This document shows positions 44,751 to 54,744 of a stretch of 64,000 nucleotides of DNA, piece by piece. The position numbers and the translations under genes were made by a program. The stretch covers positions 11,891,871-11,955,870 of the forward strand of contig OW804096.1 in assembly GCA_942159475.1 (NCBI GenBank). The letters are read 5' to 3'. Under the pieces are notes generated by a model that worked only from the letters and a program-made list of their open reading frames with translations, searched no databases and was not told where the DNA came from. Every line of letters starts with the position of its first letter. Positions within the stretch are counted from its first letter, which is position 1. The stretch is from Sthenelais limicola (taxonomy: Eukaryota > Annelida > Polychaeta > Phyllodocida > Sigalionidae).

Positions 44751-46790
44751 CGTCATCAATTTAACTGTAACGAGAGCGCGCTCGAGACCTTGAACGAGAC
44801 CACGCTCCAAGATGGCGACCTAAACACTGCTCCGCCTGATAATATGCTTGTTGATTCTTCAAATGTTGATGTTGCACAGCCTGAAGGAACCGTACTTCCT
44901 CCAAATAGGTCTGGTGAGTTTCAGAACCTATTTAATGTGCCCTGTGTCGCCGGTTGGGAACCTTCACGGCTTGATTCGCCTAGTTATTTGCCTGACTTGC
45001 TGGACTGGTCCGATCTTAGTTGGGACTCGGGCGCGTCTTTCGCCACGCCCATATATAGGCAGGCAGATAGTCTATATCGCCCGCTTGTACCACAACTTTA
45101 TCTGCCCACTCAACCAGACTTGATTAAGGACTATGACTTTTGGCTCTCTATGTATAACGATTATTCTGAGTATTCCCCTTGCTGTTATACCAGTCACTTA
45201 CCCTTGTTCCCTTATTCAATTTACGAAGAGCACCTTGTTGGCAATTTGCCCTCTCAGCTACGGCCTCCTGCCTGGCGTCACGAACTAACCTATGAAAGTG
45301 ATTCTGCCTTACGAGAATTTATTTTGAATGGTGTCACAAATGGATTCCGAATTGTTGATGACATTGATATTGAACCTTATGACCGCTATAATTATTCTTC
45401 TGTTACTGAGCCTGATCCTTATCAGTTTGTTTCTAATCTACTCAAAGAAGAGATTCTGGAAGGTAAATATGTTCGCACCCTAGAGAAACCAGTCTGCATC
45501 CACTCTATTGGTGCTGTGCCGAAGCCAGGGAACAAATATAGGCCTATAACAGATTGCAAACGCCCTTTAGGCACGTCTATTAATAATTATATGCATACCA
45601 CGTGTGACGTTTTCTCTTATCGTTCTTCCGACTTAGCTGGTCAGCTCATCACCCCTGGATGCTACATGGCTTCCCTTGACATCTCAGCAGCCTATAGAAC
45701 TGTCAGCATTAGAGAAAGTGACCGTGGCCACCAAGGGATCAGGTGGAATTTTGGTGACGGTGACAAATACTATATTGATACGAGACTCTGTTTTGGGATT
45801 AAATGTGCTCCTTATATTTTTACCCAACTCACTAACTTTGTCACACGGTGCTTGATACGTAGGGGGTTTCCACGTGTTATTAATTATATTGATGACTTTT
45901 TTATTGTCTCTGACACCGCTGATTCTTGTAGCCTCGCCCAAAGAATTCTCATTCGCATCTTGATCAACCTGGGTTTCAGGATAGCTTGGGACAAGATATC
46001 AACCCCGTCGCAGACATGCACCTTTCTTGGCTTGAGCTTTGATTCAGTGAGGATGGAAGTTTCATTGCCCAGTAAACACCTAACTAAACTCTTCAATGAA
46101 CTTCAGCTATTCTCTTCCAAGAAACGAGCGACCAAACGTCAATTACAGAGACTTGCAGGGATTCTGTGCCATTGCTCCCGCGTGGTGCGTGGTGGTAGAA
46201 CTTTTACACGAAGGTTGTTAGATGTGCTTCGCCGGGCCCCAGACAGAGGTCGTGTGTCCCTCACCACAGACTTTAACCTGGACATCTTGTGGTGGTGCAA
46301 TTTTGCCTCAACCTTTAATGGAAAGAAATTGATCATCCAGCGTGACAACGGCCCTGTAGTATATACCGACGCTAGCCTGACTGGTTTTGGCTTACATTCA
46401 GGATCTGACTGGCTTGCGGGCTTTTACAACAGCAATCTATACCCCGTTGACCTTCATTCCCTGCCTCTTATTCATACCCATTGGCTAAACATATCCTTGC
46501 CAGAGTCTTCATTCTCTAATATTAACTTTTGGGAACTCATTCCTATGTACTTGGCGGCCAGGCGCTATGCTCCACAGTTTCCTGACACCGTTATTACCAT
46601 TTACACTGACAATACACAGGCTGTTGCGATGTTGAATAAGGGGGTGGGAGCTAACCCCCTTTGTATGGCCTTGTTAAGGGACACTTTTTGGTTGTGCGTT
46701 AATCACAATGTTCAGCTTATTGCCCGCCACATCCCGGGCTTATCCAACACCTTCGCTGATATCTTGTCTCGCTTATCTTGCTCTGACTAA
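44751..46790 (+). CDS. Ngaro reverse transcriptase-RNase H (ORF2)
   Basis: The frame is open from the codon after the Gag TGA, and its first ATG is at 44844. RT motifs: LDISAAY (motif A, about 45675), CFGIKCAPYIFTQL (motif B), INYIDDFF (catalytic YIDD at about 45885-45896) and TCTFLGLSF. RNase H residues: Asp in YTDASLTGFG, Glu in FWELIPMYLA, Asp in YTDNTQAVAML and the final Asp in NTFADILSRL. All catalytic residues are present. Stop is TAA. It shares the Gag frame, so readthrough of one UGA would give a Gag-Pol fusion; reinitiation at 44844 is the alternative. Confidence 0.93.
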   Translation, partial: RHQFNCNESALETLNETTLQDGDLNTAPPDNMLVDSSNVDVAQPEGTVLPPNRSGEFQNLFNVPCVAGWEPSRLDSPSYLPDLLDWSDLSWDSGASFATPIYRQADSLYRPLVPQLYLPTQPDLIKDYDFWLSMYNDYSEYSPCCYTSHLPLFPYSIYEEHLVGNLPSQLRPPAWRHELTYESDSALREFILNGVTNGFRIVDDIDIEPYDRYNYSSVTEPDPYQFVSNLLKEEILEGKYVRTLEKPVCIHSIGAVPKPGNKYRPITDCKRPLGTSINNYMHTTCDVFSYRSSDLAGQLITPGCYMASLDISAAYRTVSIRESDRGHQGIRWNFGDGDKYYIDTRLCFGIKCAPYIFTQLTNFVTRCLIRRGFPRVINYIDDFFIVSDTADSCSLAQRILIRILINLGFRIAWDKISTPSQTCTFLGLSFDSVRMEVSLPSKHLTKLFNELQLFSSKKRATKRQLQRLAGILCHCSRVVRGGRTFTRRLLDVLRRAPDRGRVSLTTDFNLDILWWCNFASTFNGKKLIIQRDNGPVVYTDASLTGFGLHSGSDWLAGFYNSNLYPVDLHSLPLIHTHWLNISLPESSFSNINFWELIPMYLAARRYAPQFPDTVITIYTDNTQAVAMLNKGVGANPLCMALLRDTFWLCVNHNVQLIARHIPGLSNTFADILSRLSCSD

Positions 46791-46825
46791 TTATGCCACG
46801 TCTTGAACTCTTCCCTCTGTTGCAG

Positions 46826-47802
46826 CTCTCCTCCAGATAGACTCCAAACTGTCTAAGGTGCTCTCCTCAGCCTGGGCCGCCTCCACGCTCAAGACAAGGG
46901 ACTCCCAATGGAAGAAGTACATTGGTTTTTGCAGCTTCATTGGAGCTCATCCGCTACCAGCCTCTGATAGAACAGTTGCTAGGTTCGCGGTCTTTTTAAG
47001 CCAACAGGTCAAGTACGTTACTATTGACAATTATGTTTCTGCCATCAATGCCTTACACCGCTTTTACGGTTTCAACATCGACTTCCGTCAGTGCTTATTG
47101 GTGAAATTTACTCTTGCCGGACTCAAGAGAGAATTGGGTAATGCCTCCTGCCCCAAAAGTGTGTTAACCCCCAGCGACCTTATGATGATGTACAGCAAGC
47201 TACCTAAGACTTCTAGGAACCTATGTCTCTGGTGGCCTATTATTTTTTGCTTTCGCACTCTGTTGCGGAAAAGCAATGTGGTGCCAACTGCAGCCAACAA
47301 CCTTACTATGTGTGTTCGTAGAGGGGATATAAAGTTCCTGAGTAACTACCTTACAGTCACAGTCAGAGCCACAAAGACTATCCAGTACAGCGATCGGGTG
47401 TTATCAATACCTATCTACCCAGTAGATAATGAGTGTTTCTGTATCTACACTGCCTTACGCCAGCACTTCACTGAATTTCCTGCCCCTCCGGAGAGCCCCC
47501 TCTTCTACCTCGTGGATAATGGGCGGTCCCGTCCTGTGTTATATAAGGATCTTCTAGCCTTCCTCAAGTCTTCGGTGAGTCTGATCGGGTTGGCTCCATC
47601 TGACTTTGGCTTACACTCCTTGCGCCGCGCCGGCGCGACTTACCTTCACAATATTGGTGTTCCACTTGAGGATATTCGGTTGGCCGGCGACTGGCGAAGC
47701 CTGGCGGTGCTTCTCTACCTGGTATCTACTGATGATCGGAAACACTATATCGAAAAGACTGCCACTGATGGCCTACGTTGGATGTCCCCTGACAAATCCT
47801 AA
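46826..47802 (+). CDS. Ngaro tyrosine recombinase (ORF3)
   Basis: Core motifs: Arg in TLLRKSN, HSLRRAGAT (HxxR), Trp in LAGDWRS and Tyr in LLYLVS, together the R-H-R-W-Y set. The SAM-like N-terminal part reads TLKTRDSQWKKYIGFC and TIDNYVSAINALHRFYG. It is in the +1 frame relative to ORF2 and has no ATG before the catalytic domain. A strong acceptor, TTCCCTCTGTTGCAG, ends at 46825, so expression by splicing is likely. It would integrate the circular DNA intermediate. Confidence 0.92.
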
Positions 47803-47980
47803 ACCTTGGACTGCTGCCTGTATTATCATAGACTGATTTGCCTTCACTGCTTATGAATTTCCTTTCCCACGTTGGGGTCTGGTTTTTCTGCCCGTCATAC
47901 CACGCTGGTTATGTCGGTCGCTACCCTTGTATTGTGTGATGCTTAATATCGTTTTTGTTGATGTATTTATGTTGGGTATT
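47803..47980 (+). other. Ngaro 3' non-coding segment
   Basis: Unique sequence between the recombinase stop and B1. No motif recognised. Confidence 0.5.
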
Positions 47981-48053
47981 GGCGGACAACTCTGTCCGTC
48001 GATGCTCACCTGCATCGCCATGTTGTGTTGTTCATTTTCAATTTCCAACATAT
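47981..48053 (+). repeat. Ngaro repeat B1
   Basis: GGCGGACAACTCTGTCCGTC to the CCAACATAT end. The identical copy B2 is at 48243-48313. GGCGGACAACTCTGTCCG is itself an interrupted palindrome. Confidence 0.88.
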
Positions 48054-48226
48054 CGTATATATATATCCCCTTGCTATATATAACTATATGTATGAATTGT
48101 GGAAGCTAGGTGGAGCCACTACCTCAGTCTGAGTGGACTTGCTGTCGACGCCCGATCTGGTCACACGCCTGACCACCACCGGTCACTCCACACACCTACC
48201 TGTTGTCTCCTCTTGAAGGAATTTTT
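48052..48226 (+). repeat. Ngaro repeat A2
   Basis: Same 175-bp sequence as A1 with one visible change (ACCAGTCACT to ACCGGTCACT). It abuts B1. Confidence 0.9.
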
Positions 48227-48230
48227 CTTT

Positions 48231-48236
48231 AATAAA
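48231..48236 (+). terminator. Ngaro poly(A) signal between A2 and B2
   Basis: AATAAA in the roughly 16-bp spacer between A2 and B2. The transcript would run from A1 through A2, so both A copies would be in the RNA. Confidence 0.55.
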
Positions 48237-48242
48237 CTATTG

Positions 48243-48313
48243 GGCGGACAACTCTGTCCGTCGATGCTCACCTGCATCGCCATGTTGTGTTGTTCATTTT
48301 CAATTTCCAACAT
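48243..48313 (+). repeat. Ngaro repeat B2
   Basis: Copy of B1. Ends CCAACATAT at the border with the next element. Confidence 0.88.
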
Positions 48314-48360
48314 ATACGGTGGACGAGAATGGTACATACGAACACAACTTCTTCGGTACG

Positions 48361-48440
48361 GGTTCGGCACGGGTGACGGGAGGGAGCGGGGCGGGAGCGG
48401 GCGGGAGCGGGGCGGGAGCGGGCGGGGGCGGGGCGGGACG
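48361..48440 (+). repeat. GGGCGGGAGC tandem repeat, G-quadruplex-prone
   Basis: Runs of GGGAGCGGGGCGGGAGCGGG continue for about 80 bp on the + strand. Confidence 0.85.
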
Positions 48441-48895
48441 GGCCACACAGACTATTACAAATTATACTATAGTATAGGCCCCTATAGATATATGCCTATA
48501 CTCAATACTCCTTTAGTTAATACTACATTGGATTCAAATACTCCCATGGTACAAGATATGGCAGACAATTGGGGCCGCTCTATATATGTCTGACTGGACT
48601 TTCTCCCCCTCTCTCTTCTCTCCTCTCTCCCTCCTTCTCTCCCCCCCCCAACCTCTCCCCCCTTTCTCGCCCTCCCTCCCTCCCTTCCTTCCTCTCTCTA
48701 TCCTTGTGTATTTGTGCATACATTGGTCCTGGGTAAGACCTTAAAGTGCCCTGCTGTCTCTTTTTCTCTGTCTCCATCTCCCTTCTTCTCTATCTCTATT
48801 TCCTGGGTATGATCAAAAACTGCCTTCCTCTCAGCTCTCCCGCCCTTGATATAACCATCTTAAATGTGTCGATAAGGGCATAAAACAACCAATCT

Positions 48896-49240
48896 CACTC
48901 ACTCTGTATACATCTGCATACATATTATGCATACATGCATGAATTTATGTACACATATATGCATAGATGTATATCGATGCACACATACATACATACATAC
49001 ATATATACATACATTATGTATACATGTACATACTTATGTATACACATTATGCATATATTTTATATGTATACATTATATATGCATACATTGTATATGTATT
49101 GTATATGTATATACATGCATATACATACATACATACATATATATACACATATATACATATATATATGTACATACATTTGGATACATACCTGTATACTTAT
49201 ATATATACATGTATACATACATAATGTATGCATCAATTTG
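48896..49240. repeat. ATAC/ATGC-type low-complexity tract
   Basis: Alternating CATACATA, TATGTATACA and TATATA motifs. ORFs here (Tyr/His/Ile-rich) are artefacts of the repeat. Confidence 0.85.
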
Positions 49241-49714
49241 AGGGGAGGGGGAGAGAGGGCATGGGAGGGGGAGATGGATCATAGAGACAGGAAAGGGGAC
49301 AGGATGAGGGGGGGGGGGGTGGACAGAGAGAGGGAGGCAGAGTTTGTTGTTTGTTTGTTTTACTTTATTCGTCAATGCCATGTCAGCGAGTCTTAATCTC
49401 CACAGCGGTGGGAGGCTCCCAGACTCTGCTGGACACATTGGTCAAGATAACAAGAAAAATAAGAGTACAATCTACTGCTAAGTCAACGCCTTAGCAGCAG
49501 CCCTTATTTCGATAATGGTATTATAAAATTTGGATGATACAATATGGCAAAAATTGGTCGGGAATAAAATCCCTATAAACTATTAATATCAGAACATAAC
49601 TATGTTCAGAATTAAGTCAATCACTTAAAATATGTCTAACCTCGTTCTTACAATGAGAAGGAGAAATATCAAGAGATGAGGGACAAAGAGGTGAGACTGG
49701 GCTGGGACTGGGCC

Positions 49715-49930
49715 TTGGCGACCGGGCTTCCGTTCCGTTCCATTCCGTCCCGCCCCGTCCCCGTCCCGTCCCGCCCCGTCCCCATCCCGTCCCCCGCCGT
49801 TACCCGTACTTTTCGAAAATTTTCCCGTGAAAAAAATGTAATGTGCGGGACGGGACGGGACGGGACGTGTTAGCGGTTCGGCACGGAACGGTAATTGTCG
49901 CCGAACTTTAGGAGGCCGTCCCGTCCCGCC
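49715..49930. repeat. GTCCC/GGGAC palindromic block
   Basis: CCGTCCCGCCCCGTCCCC-type repeats on the left face GGGACGGGACGGGACGGGAC at 49847-49866, around TTTTCGAAAATTTTC. Strong fold-back potential. Confidence 0.8.
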
Positions 49931-50074
49931 ACCGATACAAGTGGCCTCGTCATGAATATTTCTATAGTAAATGTATGACGACATCCATTTTTTTTTTTTT
50001 CGGGCGGGCACGGGACGGGACGGAACGGAGCTGAACGCAACGGGCCGCGATGTACCATTCTCGTCCACCGTAGA

Positions 50075-50108
50075 AAAACCCTTTCGCGACATGTAGCGAA
50101 AGGGTTTT
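50075..50108. repeat. 13-bp hairpin
   Basis: AAAACCCTTTCGC, an 8-nt loop, then GCGAAAGGGTTTT. It lies next to the end of the GC-rich element. Confidence 0.85.
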
Positions 50109-50244
50109 GCCGCTGCCGCTGCCGCACAGCTTCCGCAACCGCATTCCGCAACCGGACAAATGGAAGGCCAGCTTATATGGATGGACACTTTCCGCATTCC
50201 GCATCCGCATTCCGCATCCCGCATCCTGACAAACGGAAGGCCAC
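50109..50244. mobile_element. Harbinger-like ends, inner and outer right
   Basis: CCGGACAAATGGAAGGCCAGC ends at 50172 and CTGACAAACGGAAGGCCAC ends at 50244. These are inverted partners of the ends at 43151 and 42522, with CCGCATT/CCGCTG subterminal repeats. Confidence 0.6.
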
Positions 50245-50279
50245 TGCTAATAGTCATGATGGTCAGTTAAGGCATAGAT

Positions 50280-50440
50280 TATAGCGTGGGGAAGCTGAGG
50301 GTGAGGGAGAGAAGGAGAGAAGATTAAAGTGGGGAGAAGGAGAGCTAAGGAGGGGCAAAAGAAGGGGGAAGGGGAGAGAGATAATTAAAGCGAGGGACCG
50401 CTAGGGACATGGAGGCTGGAGCCTGTGAGGGAGAGGGGTG
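50280..50440. repeat. purine-rich tract
   Basis: GA-rich imperfect repeats (GGGAGAAGGAGAG-like). No coding signal. Confidence 0.6.
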
Positions 50441-50487
50441 TCCCGTTCATTTCACATATATATATAGGACATGTACCTTTCTAGTAT

Positions 50488-50534
50488 TACCAAAGATTAT
50501 AGTAAGTACTATAAGGCTACTATAATCTTTGGTA
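50488..50534. repeat. 17-bp hairpin
   Basis: TACCAAAGATTATAGTA and its exact complement are separated by 13 nt. Confidence 0.9.
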
Positions 50535-52253
50535 TTATCTAAAAAGCGGACTGGTGGTCGGCAGACATTGCAGGCATGACTTGTTACCATTTCATAAACT
50601 CCAAACAAAACAAAAGACCTGCATGTCCCTTTGTAACTGTCCATGCGCACCTCTAAATTATAGCATAAACATAGTGCAAAGTTATTGTTGCACTGAAAGA
50701 AATAGTGTGTGCAGGTGGTTGCCTGGGCAAGAGGTTCTGACAGAGTTGGAACCTATATAGTCATATGGTTGTCCAAATTTCAATGGTTTTTGTAAAAGAC
50801 GAAATAAGCTGAAATGCGAAATTTAATGACTTTCAATGATAATTAAAAAGGAAAATCTGAATTTTAATGACTTTTAATGACCCGCGGGAACCATGTAGGC
50901 CTAATAGAAATCATTTGTTTTATGTTTACATGTCTGAATGGGTCATTTCTCTTAAGCTGAATTTTCGGTTAATCTGAACTTTTTCTGATTTCCCCTAGAA
51001 TTCAGGTTAATAGATGCAGTGGTTAGTGGGAGTCAACCATGCCTCATCATGTAACCATAGCAACTGCACTGACCATTACCAGCTCTATAGCTATACCACC
51101 TCCCACCACCCACCTCTCCCAACCATTGGATAGTGGACTGGGCGGAAATCCCAACTAGCTTGTAAAATACATGTAGAAGCTTATATTGTACCCCTGCTCT
51201 CCATAGAGGATACAAGTAGTTACTTCTCAGCTCTTGATCTCTCTACATCGTGAGGGTCGGACTAAACCTGTAGGTTCCTCCTAGGACTATCTCCAAATTC
51301 GAGAATTTCCCTAATTGTACCGAATTGAATAGCTGGATCGACCATCATGCTGATTACCATTTTTATTTGGTAGGTTTCCTTTCTTCATGTTTCTTGGTGT
51401 TGTTCACCTATACTTAATATTGTTTATATGCATGTTATAGATAGGTTATTATACCAAGCTTAGCCTTAGGTTTTTTTAAATTACAAAATAGTTTTTATCA
51501 AAGAACGCATGTCCACATGCAAGTAGATGTGTTCTTGCGTCGCCGCCATAGCTCTCCATTTACACTGTATAATAATTAACAATCATCTACCGACAATATT
51601 ACAAATCACTGCTATCTAGGACATTTTACATCATCCTTAGATCCTACATAATTCCCCATTTTACATCGAACAAATATATCAAGAAGATATTCATTCATTC
51701 TACATAAGTAATCGGTGCCAACAATGAGAAAGCAAATTTTCGTCATAGTATTCCGTATAGCCCTGTAGTAAGCACTATTTCTCATTCTCTCTGACCTTGG
51801 TCTAAAAGTTAAAAAAAATTAAACCCCCCTCCCTCTCAGTATTTTCCCCTTGTCACTCAAATCCACATATATGCCCCTTTTTTTCTAAAAATTGTCTTGA
51901 ACAACGCGATTTCATGCCTATGTTCGAGAGATAATATCTTTCCTCTCACTAACTATTCCTTTTTCGAGTAATTCCACCCAAAAGCCAAACGCAAACATGT
52001 GCGTGCCATTATACTTTTTGTAGTTTCTTCTGTGCCCCAGTATTGCTATTCATAATCATTGGTTCAGCGTAATCTAGCAGTGGTAGTACATAAGTTTTGC
52101 ATTGGGTTATGAATTTTAGCTTGAGAAATGTATGTGTGTATATTGTTTATTTCCGAAGACAGTACATGATAAAAATATAGATAATTTACATCGGAAATGG
52201 GTCGGTCTTCTTCTGTGGCAGCCACAGCTCTTCCAGAGGGTCCCTTAGACGAG
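50535..52253. other. no gene recognised
   Basis: AT-rich sequence. I see no exon-like island or repeat copy. Confidence 0.5.
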
Positions 52254-52405
52254 ACTTTTAATGGGATTGCAGTATTTTATTGTAATTGAGGTGTCTCACA
52301 ATTTCTTTTGGCTTTGTCATAAATGGCACGCGCAGATGTGGCAAAACCATGGGGTGGTGGTCAGGTCCGACTCTGGTCGGTACCAAATATGTCCGATCGT
52401 CGACC
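52254..52405 (-). pseudogene. possible coding relic, unknown family
   Basis: The minus strand reads VDDRTYLVPTRVGPDHHP, MVLPHLRVPFMTKPKEIV, RHLNYNKILQSH, stop. The same frame continues after the stop as RDPLEELWLPQKKTDPF. The composition looks more coding-like than the other strand, and the upstream side is cut by a MITE at about 52410. It could be the decayed last exon of an unknown gene or transposon. I do not recognise it. Confidence 0.25.
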
Positions 52406-52409
52406 GAGA

Positions 52410-52630
52410 CAAATGTACAATCGGCAGCTCTACACATTGAATACATTCTGCTAAATTTGGTTGAGAAATTATAGATACTATATTACATGAATATATTTAG
52501 TATTGGATTGGTGAAAAAAATTTGTTCAGTCATGTTGAATTGTATTTCAAATACCATTTTTGTATGAAATTTAGGTTATATTTGAGAAAATTGGGGAAGG
52601 AGAATTGTACATTTTAGGGCGACTTCACCC
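52410..52630. mobile_element. MITE, GGGTCAG family, degraded copy
   Basis: It has the interior AATCGGCAGCTCTACACATT and the right part GAATTGTACATTTTAGGGCG. Ends are eroded. Confidence 0.65.
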
Positions 52631-52838
52631 ATACCCAGACCCAAGCAGTAATCCAGATATTAAAGGAGATGTCACAGTTGATTCCCCCATTGTAGTTACT
52701 CACCATCTCTCGGAATTCCAGACACTATTAGGCTATATATATCAGTCTAAGTTCAAAATATTTTGATCCTTAAAGAATAAACGGGTTAGGTAAGAGAAAG
52801 GTATCAAGGTATAATAGGAGATATGTTTAAAGCAGCAG

Positions 52839-52985
52839 TACACATATATTCACTAGTGTGTATTGACTGACCTAGCATGAATACACATATATATTCACTA
52901 GTGTGTATTGACTGACCTAGCATGAATACACATATATATTCACTAGTGTGTATTGACTGACCCAGAATGAATACACACATATTCA
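52839..52985. repeat. 45-bp minisatellite, three units
   Basis: Units with CACTAGTGTGTATTGACTGA at 52851, 52896 and 52941, exactly 45 bp apart. Confidence 0.9.
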
Positions 52986-52997
52986 AATATATATCTG

Positions 52998-53199
52998 TCC
53001 AAAGGCCGGGACCCAAACGTCCAAAGGCCAGGGCCCAAACGTCCAAGGCCCAGCGGGGCCCAAACGTCCAAGGCCCAGCGGGGCCCAAACGTCTTTTAGC
53101 TCGGGCCCAAACGTCTTTTAGCTCGGGCCCAAACGTCTTTTAGCTCGGGCCCAAACGTCCAAGGCTGGGGCCCAATGATCCCGGGGCCCAAACGTCCGG
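52998..53199. repeat. GGGCCCAAACGTC minisatellite
   Basis: About eight units of 22-25 bp share GGGCCCAAACGTC, with two spacer types (CAAGGCCCAGC and TTTTAGCTC). It is GC-rich and CpG-containing, unlike its surroundings. Confidence 0.9.
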
Positions 53200-53377
53200 C
53201 CACGGCACCTGAATTTGAATGATTGGCTACTGACTTAACCACTAATTAATAAAGCAATGAATTAGGCTTCTGTGGACGAAAACACAGAGAGGGATCCGAT
53301 CCGATTAACTTAATTGCTGCTCATTGAACGCTCCCATATCTTCGCTACTTGAATCCAGAACAAAATCCGTTTGTTTC

Positions 53378-53460
53378 ACTAGTGGGATTTTGTCCTGTGG
53401 GATTTTGTCTGGAGGGATTATGTTTGTAGGGTTTATGTCCCGTGAGGATTTTGTCCGGAT
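53378..53460. repeat. short GGGATTTTGTC repeats
   Basis: Four to five imperfect copies of GGGATTTTGTCYKG. Confidence 0.7.
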
Positions 53461-53657
53461 ACCTGGCTGCTTATCTACATAAGCATGGGGTCACAGAGTA
53501 TGACTACCAGTGCATTTGTGGGAAGTTTGATTATTTTATCTGAACAACTTGCAAAGCTGGCATCTCAGCTGCAGTATTGATACAGTCGGCAGATTCTTTT
53601 CCCAACGCCCTCATGCAATGCATGGGGACGCAGCGAAGCGCAACAGGGGACATATAT

Positions 53658-53908
53658 GGGATGGATCAGATTTTCAGAAAATGTACAATTGGCACCTCTA
53701 CACATTTAAGAAATTCTCCTAAATGAGGCTGAAAAATAAAGGACACCGGGTATATCTGGGTATAAGTATGGTATATGTGGTATCACATTGATTTAAAGTA
53801 TCACTTTTGCTATGTTAAACTGCATTTTGAAGCTCATTTTTGTCTTAAATTTGGGTTTTTTGAGAGGATTGGTGAAGGCCAATTGTACATTCTCTGAAAA
53901 TCTGACTT
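53658..53908. mobile_element. MITE, GGGTCAG family, copy 9
   Basis: A copy of about 251 bp with a 5-bp change at the left end (GGGATGGATCAG) and ATAT on both flanks. Confidence 0.8.
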
Positions 53909-54056
53909 ATATATGACCCTCTTGAGCCCTCTATTATTAGTGTAAAGTTCACGACCCTGTCCACCCACGCCAAAGGGACATATATATATATATATATATT
54001 ACCTCAAAGATAATGCAAACAATCAATATCAACAAAGAGAGTGGACTGAGTAAAAG

Positions 54057-54255
54057 AGGGCCCCTGATGGGGGTGGCGGGGGGTGGGAGTGGGTTGTTCT
54101 GTGTCCATTTGTCGCGCTTATGAGTATTTGTCTCTTGTCCCCAGAATCCCATGTCGATTTGTCGCTCTAAGAAAGGGTCTATATCGTTTGTCGATCATAA
54201 AAGTGGCATGTCAAACATGTCAGTTTGTCGATTTCAGGCATCAGGACCCCTTAAA
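54057..54255. repeat. TTTGTCGC-rich dispersed repeat, copy 2
   Basis: Shares the GGGCCCCTGATGGGGG start and the TTTGTCG motif series with 38612-38890. Confidence 0.55.
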
Positions 54256-54744
54256 AGACCGGGTAAAAGACTTGTGCCAAATATTCTTTAATAATCACAT
54301 ATCAAGGACTCCAAAACTCACAATATCATAAGGTTAAAAGGTATTACTGAATGAATTAATCGTTACTTATTATTCGTCACATGTGTATTATGTTAAGATA
54401 ATACATAACACACCTAGAAACATTATTATTACAATTACAACCTGTATTGCCATCATTCCAGGTATTTTAAATAAACTATTGCATTTTGCGCCTAGCTGTG
54501 TATGTTTCCTCGTCCCAATGTCGTGTTTCACTGGGAGAGTTACAGGATCTACTAACGATTGTCAGCGATAATAATGTCGAAATTTTAGCCCTCACATTAA
54601 AATTGAGTAATAATGCCGGGATACTGACACCAGTGGGAGATTATTAGTGGCAATAGGGAGGATCTCCCCCACCAATCTAAAATAAAAGATGGTATTTTGA
54701 CTGGGATGCAGACATTGCACGCAGTCGCCCATTGAACTGTTCTT

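Larger units (their letters stand above)
43272..48313 (+). mobile_element. Ngaro-type (DIRS superfamily) retrotransposon, apparently intact
   Basis: It has the split direct repeat architecture A1 (43272-43446), ORFs, B1 (47981-48053), A2 (48052-48226), B2 (48243-48313). There are three frames: Gag-like, RT-RNase H and tyrosine recombinase. A1 and A2 are both 175 bp and differ at one visible base. B1 and B2 look identical. No LTRs and no integrase are present. Such elements replicate through a circular DNA integrated by the recombinase, so no target duplication is expected. The close match of repeats and open frames argue for very recent insertion. Confidence 0.93.
48314..50073. mobile_element. 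GC-rich inverted-repeat element
   Basis: The left end ACGGTGGACGAGAATGGTAC is mirrored at 50051-50073 (GTACCATTCTCGTCCACCGT). Both ends continue into GGGAC/GGGC-rich tracts. The interior has a CT-rich tract (48593-48715), CATA/CATG-type repeats (48896-49240) and a second GC-rich palindromic block (49715-49930). No transposase. It may be several nested units. One border touches the Ngaro end. Confidence 0.6.

Noticed and set aside
43272..48313. LTR retrotransposon or retrovirus
   Set aside because: No LTRs, protease or DDE integrase. The tyrosine recombinase and split direct repeats identify a Ngaro-type element.
48927..49438. ORFs of 85-153 codons rich in Tyr, His and Ile
   Set aside because: They translate the CATA/TATG repeat tract on both strands.
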